From: a halophilic archaeon
Lineage (GTDB): Archaea; Halobacteriota; Halobacteria; Halobacteriales; Haladaptataceae
Assembly (NCBI GenBank): GCA_003298465.1
Contig: QNGA01000001.1
Span: 1,691,666 to 1,755,665 of the forward strand
Reading direction: 5' to 3'
DNA length: 64,000 nt
Shown here: piece by piece, positions 25,468 through 33,358 of the stretch
Layout: each line of letters begins with the position of its first letter
Position numbering within the stretch: position 1 is the stretch's first letter
Position numbers and translations under genes: made by a program
The notes under the pieces: model-generated
What the model was told of the DNA's origin: nothing
Seen by the model: the letters and a program-made list of their open reading frames with translations, nothing else
The model's database searches: none

Positions 25468-27897
25468 CTAATCAGCCACTCCTCCCGAAACCGTCTGAAC
25501 GGGTGGTTCGACGGGGGACCGCTCCGGCTGGAGAGGCTTCCATTCCAGGGTCTCCTGATAGTGGAGCGGTGCGTTGTCCTGTTCGGGATCGAGTACTGTC
25601 AGTTGTATCCAACCGTTGTCGAGGAGCTGCACGAGTTGCTCGTGCTGGCGGAGAATCTCGGTGACCCGCTCGACAGGTGCGTGAATCACCGCCGTCAAAC
25701 GCAACGGCTGGTGGTGTGGCTGGTCGGCGTCGGCGTAGAGCGACTGGAGCGGAAGGCCGGTCATCAGGTCGCCGCCGTTGCCCTGGAACACACCGACGTT
25801 GCCGACCGGATTCTGTGTCACTTTCGAGCCGCTTCCGTAGACGGCGTTATCGACCGTGGCGAAGTAGTACTGGTTGTTGATCCACTGCGTGACCACGAGC
25901 GGCCCAGTCATGATAGCCTCCAGTGCCTCACCCTCGGAGTCGGTACGCCAGTCGTAGGAGTGGAGGAAGGTGCGACCGCCGAGGTTCTCGTCCTCCGTCA
26001 ACTCGCGTGGACCGATGACGAACGAGGCGTTGCCGGCCAATCCCCACTCTGGGCGCGTCTCTGCCCAGTCGGCGGCCCGACGCTCTGTTTCGCGAACGCT
26101 GTCGGCAGTCTCTTCCGCCAACGATTCCGTCCGCTCCGCCGTCGCGCGAGCCTGCGCCTGCGTGAGGGCCTCACGCAACTGCTCGAGGTCTTCCTGGTGA
26201 CTCGCGGGCACCTCGCTGTCGAACAGGGTGATTTCGTCGGTCGTCGTGTTGTGTTCGGCGGCGAGGAACACGGTGTCGGCGGGGATGTCGAACCCGCGCT
26301 CGCGCAGTTCCTCCTTGACGGCTTCGTCGTTGCAGATGGCCGCGAGCACACGCGCGTTCGGGCCGCCAGGGTTCCCCGCACAGGCGCCACAGTCCAGACT
26401 CGAATCGAACGGATTGTTCGTCGTCTGGCTAGCGTGGCCGGTGAACACGACGAGCCGGGCGAACTCCTCCCAGCCCATCAGTTCGAAGGCGGTCTGGGCG
26501 TACTCGACTTTCTCCTCTAAAAAGAGTCCTTCCCGGAGGGAATGGACGGCGTCCGGGTTGTAATCGACCGACGGCTCACAGAACTCGTGCTCGTCGGGCG
26601 AGTGGTCGGTGTCGTGAAGTGCGTCGTAGACGCGAGCGGGCAGGAGCGTCCGAGCAGTCAGCGCGGCGCCGTACCCTGCCCCGGCGTTCTCGACGAAGCT
26701 GAACGCCGTCGCTGTGTTGGACTTGAGGGCCTTGAGCGTCTTCTTCCCTACGTCCAGAGCGCCGTGCCAGCGGTCGTAGCGGTCCTGTTTGGTGTCCGCT
26801 CCTCTGGTTGGACGTTCCGTGGTACGATGTTGGGCGTCGAGGATTGGCGGGCAAGCATCGACAGCCACGTCCGCGTCGTACGCCTGATAACGCATCGGGA
26901 TGCCGAAGAACCCCGCGTAGCCGTGGGTTTCGTACGGGCAGACTGCCTCGATATGGCGGCGGATGATCTCCGAGCGCGTGTCGATACAGAACACGAGCTG
27001 TGCGGCTGGGCGAGCGGATTCATCCGCGGTAGTGGTCTCCGGGTCGGGTTGTGATATCGACTCTAGCAGCCGGTCACGGTGGCTCTTCTCCCACGCGGTC
27101 AGCCAGATCTCGGGAAGCGGAACCTCGTCGTTCTCTACTGGTTCGGTGGCGTGTTCGTCCGGCTGGAGAGGGGCATCGAGGAAATCCGCGAGGAGCAGCC
27201 GGACCGCGAGATACTCGGTCAGCGAGATAGGATAGTTCGACTGCCACGGGTCGGCGTCGTCGCCGGCTCGCTGTTTGATGAAGCCGGTCCAGCCGGGGAG
27301 TGCGGCGAGTTGCTGCTCGAAGATCGTCTCCCACTCCCCCTGTGGATAGTCCGCCAGGACGTCTTCCAGTGCCGGTACTGGGGTTTCTGGGAGGTCGGAT
27401 GGACTTTCACAGGCGGGAATATCACCATCGTAGGGTGCCACCTCGCGCCAGGCCGCGTAGAACCCCTCTTCGCGGTCGGGCATCGGCCACCTGGCGTTCC
27501 CCTGGTCGAGGAATGCGGCGAGCCACTTCGAGAGGACGCGATCGACCTCCTCCGTGCTGGAATCGGTCTCGGAGGGAGCGGCGGATTCGGTCGTCTCCAT
27601 CTCGTCCAGCAACGTCTCCGGGTCCTCGTCGAAGCCGTGGGCTTCTAGCTCGGTAGAAAGCACTTCCGGTTCGATTTGCCCGTTCTCCCAGGCCTGCCTG
27701 AAGACGGAGGGATGTGGATAGCCACGGCCCCCGAACAGCTGTTCGGCCTCGGCGACCGCCTCGTGGAACGGCTGGTCTTCGAAGCCGGACAGTGGATTGG
27801 CCGTAACGAACGAGTGGAGCGGCCAGACCGAGCCGACGTTCTCAGCTGCGCGTTCGATACTGTTCGCGAGGTAGGTTTCCTCGTTTTCAAGCGTCAT
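25468..27897 (-). CDS. dabA: DabA, zinc subunit of DAB inorganic-carbon accumulation complex (DUF2309)
   Basis: The 809-residue protein belongs to the DUF2309 family, now known as DabA, which works with DabB to trap CO2 as bicarbonate. The expected zinc ligands are visible: Cys304 and Asp306 in FCIDTRSE, His488 in FTGHASQT, and a Cys in the DCGACAGNPGG loop (503 or 506). The N-terminal LHSFVTANPLSGFE motif is also typical. Residues about 85-125 are acidic and variable. The ATG lies 11 nt inside the end of dabB, so the two subunits are translated from one transcript in the order dabB-dabA. Confidence 0.92.
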   Translation of the reverse strand: MTLENEETYLANSIERAAENVGSVWPLHSFVTANPLSGFEDQPFHEAVAEAEQLFGGRGYPHPSVFRQAWENGQIEPEVLSTELEAHGFDEDPETLLDEMETTESAAPSETDSSTEEVDRVLSKWLAAFLDQGNARWPMPDREEGFYAAWREVAPYDGDIPACESPSDLPETPVPALEDVLADYPQGEWETIFEQQLAALPGWTGFIKQRAGDDADPWQSNYPISLTEYLAVRLLLADFLDAPLQPDEHATEPVENDEVPLPEIWLTAWEKSHRDRLLESISQPDPETTTADESARPAAQLVFCIDTRSEIIRRHIEAVCPYETHGYAGFFGIPMRYQAYDADVAVDACPPILDAQHRTTERPTRGADTKQDRYDRWHGALDVGKKTLKALKSNTATAFSFVENAGAGYGAALTARTLLPARVYDALHDTDHSPDEHEFCEPSVDYNPDAVHSLREGLFLEEKVEYAQTAFELMGWEEFARLVVFTGHASQTTNNPFDSSLDCGACAGNPGGPNARVLAAICNDEAVKEELRERGFDIPADTVFLAAEHNTTTDEITLFDSEVPASHQEDLEQLREALTQAQARATAERTESLAEETADSVRETERRAADWAETRPEWGLAGNASFVIGPRELTEDENLGGRTFLHSYDWRTDSEGEALEAIMTGPLVVTQWINNQYYFATVDNAVYGSGSKVTQNPVGNVGVFQGNGGDLMTGLPLQSLYADADQPHHQPLRLTAVIHAPVERVTEILRQHEQLVQLLDNGWIQLTVLDPEQDNAPLHYQETLEWKPLQPERSPVEPPVQTVSGGVAD

Positions 27898-29371
27898 CGT
27901 AGTCCTCCTTCGTGGTCAGCACAGTCTCCGGGGCCGGCTGTGAGAGATTCAGCAACGCGACGTAGAGGCGCTTGCTGGACCGGTGCCAGCCGAGCTCCAC
28001 CGCGAGATACGAGCCGACGAAGAGGGCGGCGATAGCGAGGTGAACAACCGTCATCTCGGTCGGTGCGCTGGTCATCGGAACGTCCGCCAGCAGTGCCGAG
28101 ACGGTGTTAAACAGGAACCCATAGACGGCGATGGGCACGACGACGATGAGTGGGAGACCAACGAGTTCGAACCTCGAGGGGAGCTGCGACCGCTTGAGCA
28201 CGCCGCGGGTCGCATGCAGCGTCGTCAGGACCACCACGAGCGCTAGGAAAGCGCCGGACTCTAGCTTCGCCCCTTTGCCGGTGATTGCGACGAAGAGTGC
28301 GCCACCGCCGATTGCGGCGCCTAGGCTGACGACAAGACCCGGCAGCCCCAGGTCAGTACGAGCGGATCTCGTCGGAGCTGTCTGTTCGACGGCGGCGCCC
28401 GAGGAGAGGAACAGGTACGCCTTGTAGAAGCCGTGCAGGACGAGGTGGGTGATGGCGGCGGCGAAGAATCCGAGTCCACACTGGAGGATCATGAAGCCCA
28501 TCTGGGCGACAGTGGAGGCTCCGAGCTTGCGCTTGATGTCAGGCCGGACGAGTAATAGCGCCTGTCCGAGCAGGGCGCTAGTCGCGCCGACGACGACGAG
28601 CAGCGACATGGCAATCGAGACATCGGCGAACACAGGTGCAAAGCGAGTCAGCAGGATGCCACCAGCGTTGACGAACCCGGCGTGCATCAGGGCGGACGCC
28701 GGGGTTGGTGCCGTCATGGACGACAGCAGCCAGTTGTGAAACGGGAACAGTGCCGACTGAACCATTGCTGTGAGGAAGAGCCCCCCGATAGCGAGCCAAA
28801 CGAGACCAGAGGGGAGGCTCCCGGTCTGAGCGATGATACTGGAGATAGAGCTCGTTCCCGTCGTCCAAGCAAGGAGCGCGAGGGTTCCACCGAGCAAGCC
28901 GCTGCTTGCGACGAAGTAGCGGCGGGCGAGCGAGCCAGCGGCCCGCGCCTGCTCCCACCCGCGAACGTGTCCGATGAGGGACGCCATCGCCAGCCCCATT
29001 CCCAGCCACGCCGCGGCGAACAGCACGACGTGGTTAGCCGCGGCCATAGCCATGACCATGAGCGTGAACGCGAACATCCGACCGAAGAACTGGTCGATGC
29101 GGACGTCACCGGCCATGTAGCGGCGAGAGTAGGAGTGGACGATACCACTGAAGAACGTGACGACGGCCCACACGACCATCGTCAGCCCATCTACGACGAC
29201 GTAGCCCGAGAGGTGCCACTTGTAGCCCCCCCAGACTGAAACCGCGACCGTCGCCAGGCTGAGCAAAAATAGTGCCCAGACACCCGCCGTCGCCGCTCGC
29301 GACACCATCGAGGATGACGGCGTCGTCTCTGAGAGTTGTACTGGCCTGTTCGAGTGTGATTGTCCAGTCAT
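27887..29371 (-). CDS. dabB: DabB, proton-channel-like (NuoL-related) subunit of DAB complex
   Basis: The 494-residue membrane protein has about 13 hydrophobic segments and the proton-conducting antiporter core of complex I NuoL-type subunits: SGIVHSYSRRYM, the loop FPFHNWLLSSMTAPTPASAL and HAGFVNAGGILL. DabB is thought to couple cation movement to CO2 hydration in DabA. The first 30 residues are polar. The promoter region upstream has a TATA-like box and two dyads (29404-29481). Confidence 0.92.
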   Translation of the reverse strand: MTGQSHSNRPVQLSETTPSSSMVSRAATAGVWALFLLSLATVAVSVWGGYKWHLSGYVVVDGLTMVVWAVVTFFSGIVHSYSRRYMAGDVRIDQFFGRMFAFTLMVMAMAAANHVVLFAAAWLGMGLAMASLIGHVRGWEQARAAGSLARRYFVASSGLLGGTLALLAWTTGTSSISSIIAQTGSLPSGLVWLAIGGLFLTAMVQSALFPFHNWLLSSMTAPTPASALMHAGFVNAGGILLTRFAPVFADVSIAMSLLVVVGATSALLGQALLLVRPDIKRKLGASTVAQMGFMILQCGLGFFAAAITHLVLHGFYKAYLFLSSGAAVEQTAPTRSARTDLGLPGLVVSLGAAIGGGALFVAITGKGAKLESGAFLALVVVLTTLHATRGVLKRSQLPSRFELVGLPLIVVVPIAVYGFLFNTVSALLADVPMTSAPTEMTVVHLAIAALFVGSYLAVELGWHRSSKRLYVALLNLSQPAPETVLTTKEDYDDA

Positions 29372-29403
29372 TGTTCGGATGCGCTACCTGCCAGCCCAGA
29401 TCA

Positions 29404-29481
29404 TCAGGCCTCCCGGGCCTGAAGTCACTGCAACCGGGCTGGCCGGCTCTATCCCTATGTACGAACATAGTGGTTATTATA
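29404..29481 (-). promoter_or_regulatory. dabBA promoter with two dyads
   Basis: Reading toward dabB on the minus strand, a CCTATAATAA box centred near 29478 is followed by a perfect CTATGT-ACGA-ACATAG dyad (29455-29470), which would lie between the TATA box and the start of transcription. A perfect TCAGGCC-N5-GGCCTGA dyad (29404-29422) lies in the predicted leader. The first is placed like a repressor operator; the second may act as an RNA hairpin or a second operator. The Lrp/AsnC gene in the same cassette is a candidate regulator. Confidence 0.5.
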
Positions 29482-29590
29482 GGCTTCGATTTTACCAAAC
29501 TGTTCTAAATACAAGATTGAGAGAACAGGATGTTCAATAATGAGGGATAGCCAGAGGTGGGTTGCGTTTCTGCTGACGCCACGGGAGGGA

Positions 29591-30271
29591 TTAGTTCCGG
29601 ACGCTAGCCACGGCTACGTCACGCCCCTCGGGAACACGCGACCGGAGGGTCCCCACGTCTTGCTCTCCGTTCAGGCTGACGAGGTAGGGTGTGTCAGGAA
29701 ATCCTCCGTAGACCCCGTCATCGTCGTGGACGTATCCCGCGACCGTCGCCGTGACCGATTCGCTCTGGACGAGAAACTCGACCTGCCGTGTGACGATGTA
29801 TTCGACGAGACGAGCGAGAAGCGTCTCCTGGGGACAGTCGGTCTCGACCTGACCCGATTCGATCGCCTCACGCACGATCGAGACGAGGGGTTCGACTTGA
29901 GCTTCAACGCCCGCCGACATAGTCTGGTCGGTGGCGACGTACTCGTCGTACGCGTCTGCAACGACGTCGCAGTCGGAGTGTCCGACGACGAGTATCGTTT
30001 CTACCTCGTGTGTGCGCGTGAGATGAGCGATATCTGATGCGAGTACACGGTCTTCTTCGACGGGTTTCCAGGTTTGACTGCCGAGTCGGCTAACGTTGGA
30101 AACCGCATCAATCGGGTCGAGCGGCCACAGCTGTTTCGATGTTTGCTGTGCCATCGGACAAGAAACGACGAGACCGACAGCTGCTTCACCGCCGAATTCG
30201 TGGTCACTATCGGCTGGTTCGAGGGAGCGTCCCTCTCTTTCAAGGAGTTCAAAGAGCGTGTCGTTCGTCAT
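29591..30271 (-). CDS. divergent beta-carbonic-anhydrase-like protein lacking the Asp-Arg pair
   Basis: The 226-residue protein has the same length and layout as the canonical enzyme at 48177-48857, including a shared RLVEY-x-V-x-RQVEFLV block. The three zinc ligands align (Cys38, His98 and Cys101 in VVGHSDCD). The catalytic CxDxR motif reads CPMAQ here, so the Asp-Arg pair is gone, and HTGCG has become HSDCD. It may hold zinc without normal CO2 hydration, or act as a partner or sensor for the DAB transporter beside it. The ATG at 30271 is chosen; the frame continues upstream through poorly conserved sequence that overlaps the divergent promoter. Confidence 0.78.
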   Translation of the reverse strand: MTNDTLFELLEREGRSLEPADSDHEFGGEAAVGLVVSCPMAQQTSKQLWPLDPIDAVSNVSRLGSQTWKPVEEDRVLASDIAHLTRTHEVETILVVGHSDCDVVADAYDEYVATDQTMSAGVEAQVEPLVSIVREAIESGQVETDCPQETLLARLVEYIVTRQVEFLVQSESVTATVAGYVHDDDGVYGGFPDTPYLVSLNGEQDVGTLRSRVPEGRDVAVASVRN

Positions 30272-30420
30272 GGATTTGGTTCCGGACCCGAGCGGCTGTC
30301 CGTACCTGTTGCGTTGGGACAGGATGGATATAATATCTTCCGAACGGAACAATCCGACACTGAAAATGAAGATATCGAACAAAACGTTCGGGATGGGCAG
30401 CATTCACCCCTCCCTCGGGG

Positions 30421-31443
30421 GTGAACATCGTGCAACTTGAAGGGACGATCATTGCTGGGAAAGATCTGGAGCCGCTTCGTGGCCGTGTCGTCTTCGAGGA
30501 AGGACGTATCCAGGCGGTTGAGGAACGTTCCACTGACTCCACGGACATAATCCTCCCGGCGTTCGTCAATGCGCACACGCACATCGGCGACTCGGTCGCC
30601 AAAGAAGCCGCAGTCGGTCTGTCTCTGGATGAGGCCGTCGTCCCGCCGACCAGCCGAAAGCACCACAGTTTGCAGGAGGCTTCGCGGCAAGAGTTGGTCA
30701 CGGCGATGCGGCGAACGATGGCGTTCATGGAGACGATGGGAACCGCCGCATTTCTGGACTTCCGTGAATTCGGTCTCGAGGGCGCGCTCGCACTTCGGGA
30801 CGCCGCTACCGAACAGGCTGTCCGCCCGTTCGTGTTCGGTAGCGATGACCCGGACGTACTGGATGTGGCAGATGGATACGGTGCGAGCGGTGCCAACGAT
30901 GCCGAGTTCACTCGGCACCGAGAGGCTGCACGGGCCGCTGGCAAGCCGTTCGCCATCCACGCTGGCGAACCCGACGCGACGGACATCTATCCTGCGCTTG
31001 ATCTCGACCCCGATCTGCTCGTCCACATGGTCCACGCAGGTCCAGAGCATCTCTCGCGAGTCGCAGACGAGGGCGTTCCTATCGCTGTCTGTCCTCGTGC
31101 GAATATGGTACTAGATGTCGGTCTGCCGCCGCTCCGGGAACTACTAGATCACACGACTGTTGCACTCGGGACGGACAACGTCATGCTGAATGCACCATCG
31201 ATGTTCCGTGAGATGGCGTACACCTCGAAAGCGTTCGATGTCACACCGCGCGAGGTGCTCGAGATGGCAACAAAAGCAGGTGCGACCGTCGCCGACCTGA
31301 ACTACGGCGTCGTCGAACCCGGTCGGGATGCGAAACTGCTCGTACTCGACGGTGATTCGAACAACCTTGTCGGGTACGAGGACCCGATTGCGGCGATCGT
31401 TCGCCGGGCTGGCGCTCAGGACGTGAAACGCGTAGTCTTATAG
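30421..31443 (+). CDS. amidohydrolase-family protein
   Basis: The 340-residue TIM-barrel hydrolase shows the metal motif NAHTHIGD, then HAGEPD, HMVHAGPEH and the late LGTDNVML aspartate, as in cytosine/guanine deaminase-like amidohydrolases. A small N-terminal beta part and a C-terminal beta strand complete the usual composite barrel. The substrate cannot be named. It begins at a GTG (30421; a second GTG at 30430 is possible), is divergent from the carbonic-anhydrase-like gene and convergent with the Lrp gene. Confidence 0.85.
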   Translation: MNIVQLEGTIIAGKDLEPLRGRVVFEEGRIQAVEERSTDSTDIILPAFVNAHTHIGDSVAKEAAVGLSLDEAVVPPTSRKHHSLQEASRQELVTAMRRTMAFMETMGTAAFLDFREFGLEGALALRDAATEQAVRPFVFGSDDPDVLDVADGYGASGANDAEFTRHREAARAAGKPFAIHAGEPDATDIYPALDLDPDLLVHMVHAGPEHLSRVADEGVPIAVCPRANMVLDVGLPPLRELLDHTTVALGTDNVMLNAPSMFREMAYTSKAFDVTPREVLEMATKAGATVADLNYGVVEPGRDAKLLVLDGDSNNLVGYEDPIAAIVRRAGAQDVKRVVL

Positions 31444-31465
31444 TCCGAGACGAACTCGCGGAAGT

Positions 31466-31948
31466 CTACTCGTCGCTCGCTTTCGACTGTGAGGAGAAGT
31501 CGTCGAAGGGAGTCCGCTCGTGACTGCGGACGAGTACTTCGTCGGCGACAGTCAAGCCCATGTCAAGGAGTTCCTGCGCGACCGGCGTGATATCGTCGTC
31601 AGTTTCACCGACAGCTGTCACGAGCAAGTTCTTCTCGCCGGTGACTAGCTCCTGGACGGAAACGACTCCCGGAATCTCGAGAATGTCGTCGATAAGCTCA
31701 CCCCGTTCCGGAATCGGTGCCGTACAGAATAGGAGCATCCGGAGTGGGTGCCCTGATTTCTGATAGTCCACGTCGGCGCTGTAGCCCTTGATGATACCCT
31801 CAGACTCCAAGCGCTGGATGCGCTTTCGAACTGTACTTGATGACGCTTCGGTACGGTCGGCAATCTCGGAGGACGAGAGGTTTCGAGCCTCCTCCTGGAG
31901 TGCGTAGAGGATTTCTCGATCGATATCATCGGGCTCGTACTCGGTCAT
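31466..31948 (-). CDS. Lrp/AsnC-family transcriptional regulator
   Basis: The 160-residue regulator has an N-terminal helix-turn-helix (DIDREILYALQEEARNLSSS and ASSSTVRKRIQRLESEGII) and a C-terminal RAM-type ligand domain (ITPVAQELLDMG, ELVTGEKNLLVTAVG). I use the ATG at 31948, which directly precedes the conserved helix; an earlier in-frame ATG adds nine residues. Lying inside the dab cassette, it is a good candidate to control dabBA or the amidohydrolase. Confidence 0.9.
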   Translation of the reverse strand: MTEYEPDDIDREILYALQEEARNLSSSEIADRTEASSSTVRKRIQRLESEGIIKGYSADVDYQKSGHPLRMLLFCTAPIPERGELIDDILEIPGVVSVQELVTGEKNLLVTAVGETDDDITPVAQELLDMGLTVADEVLVRSHERTPFDDFSSQSKASDE

Positions 31949-32320
31949 ACTTCCTGCTTGCTCCCGGTAATACAAGGGACTTCGGCTGTCGTGTGACCTC
32001 TCCTATGGCGGATGCGGGGAAGACCCGTCCGGTACGGTCAGTCTCATCGGAGTGAACGCAGTCTTCTTGTAAGCCGATCGTGGGCCGCGATCGCCAGTCG
32101 ATCGACGGGCGTTCCTGACGGTAGTTTGCGGCGGACCGCTATCCGCTGCATTCCGTTGTTTAAACGTAGCGACGAGCTATTGGTTATACTTAGTGTATGC
32201 GAGGGTTTCAGGTCCGGAGAACGCCTTTATTTCATTCGAACGTGTTATGTAGTTCAGCTACCTGAACAAATTTGAACAACGGGAGAAGAGGTAATTTACT
32301 GGCGTTTGATAAAGTGACCG
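31949..32320. other. 372 bp gene-free stretch holding att-like copy 2
   Basis: Besides repeat copy 2 at 32258-32294, the stretch has a GCGGCGGA-N6-TCCGCTGC hairpin (32128-32149, one mismatch), an AT-rich segment with TATACTTAGTGTATG, and no convincing ORF. It separates the Lrp gene from the orphan gene at 32321. Its lower GC than flanking core genes supports foreign origin. Confidence 0.5.
32258..32294 (+). repeat. att-like repeat copy 2
   Basis: CTACCTG, a 23 nt core and GAGGTAA. In the aroQ frame it reads LNKFEQREKR followed by a TAA stop, so it is a diverged but still coding-like chorismate mutase end. It is preceded by TTCAG, which pairs with CTGAA across four bases, as in copy 3. Confidence 0.75.
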
Positions 32321-32974
32321 CTAATAGCTAAACTCGTGGATGAGTAGCTCATCGTCACCAGCTTGTTCACAGAGGATAGCAATAGCGTCGATTATGCGGA
32401 GTTGGCAGGCGTCCGGGTAAGAGCCAACATCCCGTACGATTTCCGCGTAGAAGGCGTCCGTCTCGGGGAGTATCGGTCGTAGTTGCTCGGCAAGCTCCGA
32501 GAGTTCGGTCCCGTAGAGAAACCCTGTTAGGTCGGTTTCGAATAGGTACTCAGTTTCACGGACTTCGAGACGATAGGTCGCGTCGTCCGCTCTTCCGACG
32601 AGTTTACGCCAGAGTTCGGCCCCATACTCGGAATGTTCCTCTAGAAATACGGGAACCCGTTCGTAGAGAATACGTCCGTCTTTACGGGTGAGAAGCGATA
32701 ATCTACACCCCTGATGCGGAGCAGTCAGGCCGTATAATGTTGGCGTCCATCCGAGTACATCCGCGAACTCGTCGAAGGAATTGCGCGTGGGTGGCGGCGA
32801 AAATCCATCGACTAACGCGAGTGCGTCATCTAATCTCTCCCGAGCCTGTCGTACCGTCGGAGGCGTCGCCTCCCCCATCGCTTCCACGACGGAACTCAGT
32901 TCTTCGTAATCACGCTCGAAATGTCCATAGAGTTCGTGGTGGTCAATTAGCCTAAACGTGCCGCCATATCCCAT
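32321..32974 (-). CDS. orphan hypothetical protein of a single-gene cassette
   Basis: The 217-residue protein (MGYGGTFRLIDHHELYGHFE at the start, FSY at the end) has no motif I recognise. It appears soluble and helical in the first third, with a beta-rich middle (GRILYERVPVFLEEHSEYG). Codon use is noticeably more AT-rich than in the flanking core genes, which fits recent acquisition. Upstream lie AT-rich TATA-like boxes (AATATAGAAT near 33020). It is the only gene between att-like copies 2 and 3. Confidence 0.65.
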   Translation of the reverse strand: MGYGGTFRLIDHHELYGHFERDYEELSSVVEAMGEATPPTVRQARERLDDALALVDGFSPPPTRNSFDEFADVLGWTPTLYGLTAPHQGCRLSLLTRKDGRILYERVPVFLEEHSEYGAELWRKLVGRADDATYRLEVRETEYLFETDLTGFLYGTELSELAEQLRPILPETDAFYAEIVRDVGSYPDACQLRIIDAIAILCEQAGDDELLIHEFSY

Positions 32975-33133
32975 GACTCATCGTTGTGCAAGGCCCCTGA
33001 TAACGATTGAGTTTGATTCTATATTCGTCGTTCGTTTATATACGAGGGCGTCTGAACGTCTGTTCCGCTTGCTTTCAGAAGTATGGGGAAGTGTTCGTGG
33101 TCTATTTCCATAAGAATCCAGTATGGATTTCAG

Positions 33134-33170
33134 CTACCTGAACAAGGTCGAACAGCGCGAGAGCAGGTAG
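33134..33170 (+). repeat. att-like repeat copy 3, most symmetric site
   Basis: Perfect inverted arms CTACCTG (33134-33140) and CAGGTAG (33164-33170) enclose the 23 nt core. In frame it encodes LNKVEQRESR and a TAG stop, identical in protein to the end of aroQ but with synonymous changes. TTCAG just upstream pairs with CTGAA, as in copy 2. Confidence 0.88.
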
Positions 33171-33301
33171 TCGAAACAGGCGTTTTAGGCTGTATCCGGG
33201 CCGCATAGATTCGAGATTCTCTTCCGTTAGCTGTCTTCGTGATTCCCGGTCGATGAACCACGTTACCGCTCTCCAATTTTTACGTAAGCCTATTTCACTA
33301 C

Positions 33302-33355
33302 CCACCCATCTAGATACTGGTCAGCGGGTGGTTCTCAGCCCACGCTAGACCAGTA
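33302..33355 (+). promoter_or_regulatory. alternative hairpins directly before the VOC gene start
   Basis: TACTGGTC (33315-33322) pairs perfectly with GACCAGTA (33348-33355), and AGC plus GTGG inside extend the stem, ending three bases before the ATG at 33359. The inner GGGTGG (33326-33331) could instead pair with CCACCC (33302-33307). The two folds exclude each other, as in attenuators or riboswitches. Most haloarchaeal transcripts are leaderless, so a structured leader stands out. It could also be a cassette-end structure used in recombination. Confidence 0.5.
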
Positions 33356-33358
33356 ACT

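Larger units (their letters stand above)
32975..33358. other. 384 bp gene-free stretch with att-like copy 3 and VOC leader
   Basis: The stretch contains the promoter of the orphan gene on the minus strand, a TTTATATACG box near 33035, repeat copy 3 (33134-33170), then a T-rich box (TTTTTACG near 33280) and the hairpin leader of the VOC gene. No separate gene is convincing; a 67-codon antisense frame (33102-33305) crosses the repeat and looks accidental. Confidence 0.5.

Noticed and set aside
30074..30440. Overlapping plus-strand ORFs opposite the start of the carbonic-anhydrase-like gene
   Set aside because: No family resemblance; they are shadows of the minus-strand gene and its upstream region.
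32012..32275. 87-codon ORF before copy 2
   Set aside because: Arg/Ser-rich composition unlike neighbouring proteins, no promoter, and it runs into the repeat.
33102..33305. 67-codon antisense ORF across att-like copy 3
   Set aside because: It follows from the repeat lacking stops on that strand, and copies 1 and 4 break the frame.
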